Source: Lojkania enalia (Eukaryota; Ascomycota; Dothideomycetes; Pleosporales). Taken from it: 64,000 nucleotides of DNA. Every line of letters starts with the position of its first letter. Position 1 is the stretch's first letter. The notes under the pieces were generated by a model that did no database searches, was not told where the DNA came from, and saw only the letters and a program-made list of their open reading frames with translations. The stretch lies in the NCBI GenBank assembly GCA_010094045.1, contig ML986585.1, positions 609,270 to 673,269 on the forward strand, read 5' to 3'. The translations under genes and the position numbers were made by a program. Below are positions 58,801-64,000 of the stretch, piece after piece.

Positions 58801-60910
58801 CACATGCGATACTGGGACTGATAAACATCGTTTATCGTTAACTCGACCGCCAGAATAACGCTAGTAGTCTGTCTAACATCCAGGGCCACTTCGTCTGCAT
58901 TCCTTAAAGATCCTCCCCGTGAGGCTTCCAGTTTCTACCCCAAAACCTTCGTTCACGACGAAATACAGATAATTCTGGTCCAGTAGTCAGACCGAATGTC
59001 GGTCGTGGGCTTCGGTTCGCAGAGCATCTCTCGGTCAATTTAAGGGTATCTAGTCTAATAGTCGCAACACCAACTACTAAGTGGGCCTCGCGTTCTTGCC
59101 GGTGGCGTTTGTGGGTGCAACCGACATTATTCACCATGGAGGGTGGTCTTAGGTAGTAGCCACAGTTGCCGACCATCCATTTCTAGATTCAACAATTATC
59201 GTGGAGTGTGTAATTTTGAAGGTTTCTAATGTCGCGTATCAAGCAGCGTCGATTGCTGAGGCAAATATTGATGTATTGAAGGAGTGGAAGTCACCTGCCT
59301 AGCCAAAGGCTGGTAGTAGCGATACTATATGAGCCTGATAAAATAGGCTAGCTTTAATAGGATTTGTAGAAACACGTGACATCTAACGCGCCCCAGGCTG
59401 AAAGTGGGCAGTTGGCATCTTTACACAGACAACTCAATTCTAGACTTAGGAAATATAGAATCGGGCCCTGTACCCCCGTTTTTAATCAAAATTGGAATCA
59501 CCTCCATCACATTCGAGATCTTGTTTTGCAGTGAAGCATTCAAAGAAGCCAACTTCCGTGAAGAAGCTCTAGTAGAGGATCGGGGGATCATTGCTATTCC
59601 GATCTGGGATACAAGCTGCAGGACCATCTAATGAATGTGCGAATTGGCTTGCGTGCTGTGGGTAGCCCAAGTCGCAGGAAGAGATGGGAAGTGGAAAGTT
59701 ATTGAGGCAGCTGATTTGGGCGAGGACTAGCAGTGGATTATCGGAGACGAAACTGAAGATTCTAAGTTTCCGCGTGAGAGACAGATGCAAATGATTGCTG
59801 GAAAATTGAGAGACTTCTTGGAAAATATGCCTTGAATTAACTTAGTTGCACTAGGGCCCTCGCTGCCAGCGTTCCTAAGTACCAATTTAACTACTTGGTG
59901 GAAGAGCATTTAGACCATGATGGATATGATTGAGGTTAGCGTGTTTGAGTACGAGCCTTCGGGCTGGTTATCTCATGTTAATGAAGCGTAGTATAAATTG
60001 AGCTATGTGTCACTGAATATTGAGATATAGCTCCCGCCTGCGAGAATTGCCAACCCATACCAGGTTCTTCTTATGGATCTTGCCCATACGGATGATAAAG
60101 CCTTGGTAATGCCTCAATTGAATTCATTTATAGAGGGCAACCCGTCGCTTTTGAAATGTTCTGGAAGGCTCGTCCTAGTGCCACGGATGTTTCACGGTGA
60201 GTTCTTTCTGCCCCTATCCCTGTCTTCGACGAAGGCGAATAGCTCCTCACCATTGCTAGAAATATAGTCAACATTAATGCCCAAATGAAGTCTCAAGAAG
60301 CTGCCGTGGTACGTGTTGAGGCACTTGAACGATCGAGATTATCGGATAGGAAATTCATGAGGTTTTCTGAGCTTGCACCCATCGCAATTTATATTTTCAA
60401 CCTGGATAGCAGCAGGAAGTATCCTTCGTCACATAAGCTAAGATTCATTCAAGTCGTTGAAATACAATATACGAACCATCAGTTTTTACAAAAGTTAAGG
60501 CATTCTCGGTGCGCATTTGAACAACTGGACTGCAGTTAACTTATATCAAATAAAGATCTTGAAAGGCCTAATATCATGATTAGCAGCGCTGGAGAGCGAG
60601 ACAACAGAAACTACGCAGTTTCGGCTTAAGGAGACATGGCTGAATCAAGAAAGTATCCGTTCTAATGTATAGGACCAAGATTCAAGCTGCCCAGAACTGG
60701 ACGGAGGAAATGTAATAAGAAACAGTGCCATGGATCCTAATACTGCCTCATCTTACTCATATTCGGTAAGTATTATGGGAATTCACTTAAGCATATCCCA
60801 ATTCAAGTGGGTAGAAAGCGTGCAGCGCAGTTTGACCGAAGAAGCACTAGAAGCCAAACGACAGTAGGAGAAGTATGCCTACTTCAATCTACTCATTCGT
60901 TCACTAATAG
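55828..60910. other. AT-rich gene-poor region with decayed coding fragments
   Basis: About 5 kb with no intact gene recognised. Coding-like pieces include a minus-strand frame at 56954-57163 (EFRGCRVLYWLFGNRNRWL), plus-strand pieces at 57700-57845 (WIARLVKDRFDVEIYLPLFN), 59404-59631 (DLGNIESGPVPPFLIKIGIT, GIIAIPIWDTS) and 60073-60537 (MDLAHTDDKALVMPQLNSF). All are cut by stops. Two CACGTG boxes lie 6 bp apart at 56077-56094. The high TA content and stops fit old mutated repeats or dying gene copies. Confidence 0.45.
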
Positions 60911-61070
60911 NNNNNNNNNNNNNNNNNNNNNNNNNNNNNNNNNNNNNNNNNNNNNNNNNNNNNNNNNNNNNNNNNNNNNNNNNNNNNNNNNNNNNNNNNN
61001 NNNNNNNNNNNNNNNNNNNNNNNNNNNNNNNNNNNNNNNNNNNNNNNNNNNNNNNNNNNNNNNNNNNNNN
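60911..61070. other. Assembly gap (160 N)
   Basis: An unbroken run of N. GC content is visibly lower on the left and higher on the right, so order and distance across the gap rest only on scaffolding. Confidence 0.99.
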
Positions 61071-62846
61071 GCGGCCGATGTAGCAGAGTGCGGTTGTGGT
61101 GGGGGCCGCAACGGCCCGTTTGACAAGAGCGTGAGGCTGAGAGGCACCTCACGTAATCCACCTGGGTCCCCACTGCTGGGAATACCCATCCGCTCCCTAA
61201 TTGAGGCCGTCCCTGAAGCGTGCAGAATTCACTACGGTCCTTGTGGAAGGAAGCGGCCGTCTGTCGGAGGAAAAAAAAATTCCAAGTCAACCTCACGTAC
61301 CAAGCTGTTATACCCGACACGCGGTCCCTGCTAAATGACGGGCGCGCAAAAAAACTACCCAGTCGGTTGCGGCGTGCCGTGCTATCCAGGGTCCGCGCGA
61401 TCGGCGCTGCGGCTTCCGATCTGGGGTGTGGCTGCTCGCTTGTCGGGCGAATTGCAGCTCGGCATCCCTGAGGCGCGGCCCTCAGAATCTAATATCGCTC
61501 TCGTCGCTTTCACACGTTGGCTGGACGCCCTCATAGGACCGGTACATATTTGGCAGGGTTGTGCGCGGGCAAGGAGAATGTACGGCGTAATCTAGGAGCA
61601 AATGGACTGAACAGCCGAATTGATTAGAGGGCGCATTGCAGTGCCAAATCAAGGGCGGGCGTTCCGGCTGGATTTTGTATTGGCGCCTATGTACAACAAA
61701 AGGCCCCGCAGGGTTCTCTTCTCAGTGTTGCTCCGTCCCAGATCGCAACAGTTCCTTGGGTCGAGACGGCGGGACGTGTAGTGCACGCCTCCTCACGCCG
61801 GGAATGTGCAGCGGCTGCAAAGATAATCGCATGAGCGGCCCGTGGTAACAGCAGAAGAAAAAATCGGCCGTTGCTGGTGCTGGGAGCCACAAGAGTGACT
61901 GAGCAGTGGCTGAGGTTCAGGTTTCTCAGGAAGCAGCTGCGACGGGGCCGGTCGCTTACCGCATATGGGGGCGAGCGACCCTGCTTCTGCGGGCTTGGCT
62001 GACGTCGATCGCTCCTGAGCAGGTCCGCTTTTGACAGAACGGGGGGCAATTGGCTGCAGTCGCCGAGTTGAGCACGCGCCGCAACAATCACAATTCAATT
62101 CACCTCCAGAGAGCACAGGGCTAAGCTCTCGTCTCTGCCGGTCACCATTGCTACGCCCTGGCTCCCTTTTTCCACCGCGCCACACCCCGCGCCTTGGGCG
62201 ACGACTTGCTGCACACGCCCACACGTCCACACGCCGTGGGACCCGTCTGCCATCCGTGGGCCTTCCTCCCATGCTGGATGCAGACGCACGCCTACTACTA
62301 CTACTGCCACTACTCCTGTACCATCTCCTTCCTGCCCGTCCTGTCCTCGATGCCCCCTCCCTCCCCCCCAGGAACCCGTCGCCTGCCCCGAATCTGCTAG
62401 CTCCTTGCCAGTAGTAGCCCGCTTCTTCCCATTTCTGCGGCCACCAGCACTCCCAGTCCACTCTCCCTGCTACTGCTCCCCTACCTGTGCCCCCGGCCAA
62501 GCCATCATCCCGCCCACCGCAACTCGCAGCCTCAGCTCTCCGCCGTAGCCGTGTGTTGCCTACCCACCGTCGCCTTTGTGTGTGGGCGCTGCCGTTGTGT
62601 CGTAACCGGTTCACCGGCTCATCGCGTCGTTGCTGTCTCGTTCGCTTCCTTTCCCTCTACGTCATTGTGGACCGCCTTCGCTCGCAGCACCCATCAGGGA
62701 CCACCCGCTTTGCGCCCACTCCCACTACTCCTCGCCCTATCCGCGAATGTCACCACCTGCCTTTGTCCTGCTGGGACGGCCTCTACTCCATCCGTCTGAC
62801 GTCTTCTCTCTTCAGCGGCGGGAGGGAGGAGAAAGGGGATGCAATA
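61071..62846. other. GC-rich upstream region of the last gene
   Basis: About 1.8 kb without a recognised gene. From about 62140 the plus strand is rich in C and T, as in long 5' UTRs of fungal regulatory genes. The long minus-strand frame over 61793-62614 is Gly/Arg/Ser-rich low complexity and is taken as a shadow. Confidence 0.45.
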
Positions 62847-64000
62847 ATGAATAAGGCACCGCTGCCGTCGTCCAAGTCATCGACACCCGCAAGAGATCTT
62901 AACGTCACCACCCAAGTCACCGCCTCTCCCCAGCCTGTCTCTGCTGCTCAGATATCGCCCAGGTCGCGCCCCTCCTCGCAGCCCCCAGCGCGATGCCACC
63001 CATCACAGGGCCACGAGACATCAGAGGATGAGTCGATGGAGTCTGCGCCGCCTCCAGGCCAAGATAATGATGAGACTACGGACAGCGATATGGGAGACAC
63101 GTCAAAGGAGGACCAGCGGAAGTCAGGAGGCCAAGACGGAGAAGGTGGCGACGCGGACAATCCACCTCAGGGGAAGGCGTCTCCCGATGAGATAGAGATT
63201 GAGAGATTGCGAAAGCTGCAGTCCAAGATTCTGCAGAAGCAATACCGCGCAACACAGAAAACTTCGCCCAGTGCGAATAGCCCAAGTTCCTTAGGAGCGC
63301 GACGAATATCGCCTATCAAGGAAGAACCCACCACGACCATGTCGCCCACGCTAGAGGGAGCTTTCAACAGCCCGCTGCCCACTGGACAGACTACGTCCAC
63401 AGAGTCGACCGAATCAGCAAGGACCATTCGAGGAAGTGTCCCGCCTACACCAGCAACCTACGCCATGCGAACGCCCTCGTATCCATTTCCAACAGTGCCA
63501 AATACCCCTCGGACTTGGTCATCTCCCTTCCACCAGCCTTTCACCAAATTATCGCCAACAGTCTCGGCTATGTATGCAAAGGACGTTAGTACCCCCAAGG
63601 AACGCGTTGCTTCGGAGTCTAGTACGCCCGCTGCGTCGACGACCCCCTTTGCGCCCATTGGATTTATGCACCAGAGCCCACCTGCTGAAGATCCACGCTA
63701 TCCCTCGCCGAATCTTTATGACTTGGTTTTGCTACTCGGTGCAGAACCTGGTCTAACTGCTTGGTGGAGTTGTGTCACCTCCATCATGCGCGACTGGTAT
63801 GGCGCGGAACGGGCGACATTGGCCGTGCCGGCAGATGCGTCTGATATCGAAAATGTTCCATGGGGTCAGAAGACTACTTACAATGTGCTGCGTGAAGAAA
63901 ACATCGCCCTAGTGGCCGGAACTCAAGTAACTGGACAGGACGTAAGCAAAACAGATCCACCTGAGAATGAGCCTCGTCCTCGAGAATTGGACCATATTGA
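62847..64000 (+). CDS. Ser/Pro-rich regulatory protein, N-terminal part (3' end outside window)
   Basis: An open frame of 384 codons runs to the end of the window from ATG 62847 (MNKAPLPSSKSSTPARD). Residues 1-290 are low-complexity Ser/Pro/Thr with a short coiled piece (DEIEIERLRKLQSKILQKQYR). At about 295-350 a globular domain begins: SPNLYDLVLLLGAEPGLTAWW, MRDWYGAERATLAVPADASD and IENVPWGQKTTYNVL. This looks like the start of a GAF-type sensor domain (GAEP..WW..I..L.GAERATLA pattern), a judgement from pattern only. A GTAAGC at 63941-63946 could be a donor, though the frame stays open through it. I do not know the gene name; a signalling protein is likely. Confidence 0.7.
   Translation, partial: MNKAPLPSSKSSTPARDLNVTTQVTASPQPVSAAQISPRSRPSSQPPARCHPSQGHETSEDESMESAPPPGQDNDETTDSDMGDTSKEDQRKSGGQDGEGGDADNPPQGKASPDEIEIERLRKLQSKILQKQYRATQKTSPSANSPSSLGARRISPIKEEPTTTMSPTLEGAFNSPLPTGQTTSTESTESARTIRGSVPPTPATYAMRTPSYPFPTVPNTPRTWSSPFHQPFTKLSPTVSAMYAKDVSTPKERVASESSTPAASTTPFAPIGFMHQSPPAEDPRYPSPNLYDLVLLLGAEPGLTAWWSCVTSIMRDWYGAERATLAVPADASDIENVPWGQKTTYNVLREENIALVAGTQVTGQDVSKTDPPENEPRPRELDHI

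Noticed and set aside
61793..62614. Minus-strand frame of 273 codons
   Set aside because: Gly/Arg/Ser-rich translation in GC-rich DNA where long chance frames are common; no splice context or motif.
1..64000. CRISPR arrays, bacterial operons, rRNA or tRNA genes
   Set aside because: No regularly spaced direct repeats, no rRNA segments and no tRNA cloverleaf recognised by eye; a tRNA could still be missed without a covariance search.

Overview
The window comes from a filamentous ascomycete (Pezizomycotina). Genes are dense on both strands and interrupted by short introns of about 45-75 nt with GTRNGT donors and CTRAC/CTGAC branch sites. The gene set is typical of the group: PPG1, Mdv1, a calcium-binding alternative NADH dehydrogenase, fungal bZIP and DUF6594 proteins. 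Eurotiomycetes or a close class looks likely, but I cannot fix the order from sequence alone. Exon coordinates below were rebuilt by hand from splice signals, frame continuity and family resemblance. No search was run.

Layout. 1-8.7 kb: 3' part of the PPG1 phosphatase gene, then minus-strand genes for external NADH dehydrogenase, Mdv1 and an aldo-keto reductase. 9.2-13.2 kb: a TA-rich transposon nest with a mutated pogo/Fot1-like element, a near-perfect hairpin, a solo LTR with an exact 5-bp target duplication, and a second LTR-like piece. 13.8-35.4 kb: a compact housekeeping block with an MFS transporter, EIF1AD-like protein, ALG3, chorismate mutase, REX4, ESA1, a long disordered protein, a 53-aa protein, ESF1, a membrane protein, RNase H2 subunit C and a cyclopropane-fatty-acid synthase. 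35.4-44.4 kb: looser, with a Tau55-like histidine phosphatase, a multi-pass membrane protein and a bZIP factor, plus long spacers. 44.4-60.9 kb: AT-rich, mostly decayed coding fragments, holding four apparently intact genes: a thioredoxin-like protein and a three-gene cluster of DUF6594 membrane protein, small SH3-like protein and divergent caspase-like protein. A 160-base N gap at 60911-61070 precedes a GC-richer segment with the 5' part of a Ser/Pro-rich regulatory gene running off the end.

Functional links. Mdv1 and the NADH dehydrogenase are mitochondrial. REX4 and ESF1 act in ribosome biogenesis, ALG3 in N-glycan assembly in the ER, and chorismate mutase in the shikimate pathway. REX4/ESA1 and the 53-aa gene/ESF1 share short divergent promoters. 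EIF1AD/ALG3 converge with 9 bp between stop codons.

The best candidate for an undescribed system is the accessory cluster at 51.7-55.8 kb. It is an intact caspase-fold protein divergently paired with a DUF6594 triple-membrane-span protein and a small SH3-like protein, inside a decaying AT-rich region. By analogy with fungal protease-effector gene pairs it could be a non-self recognition or cell-death module, but that is inference.
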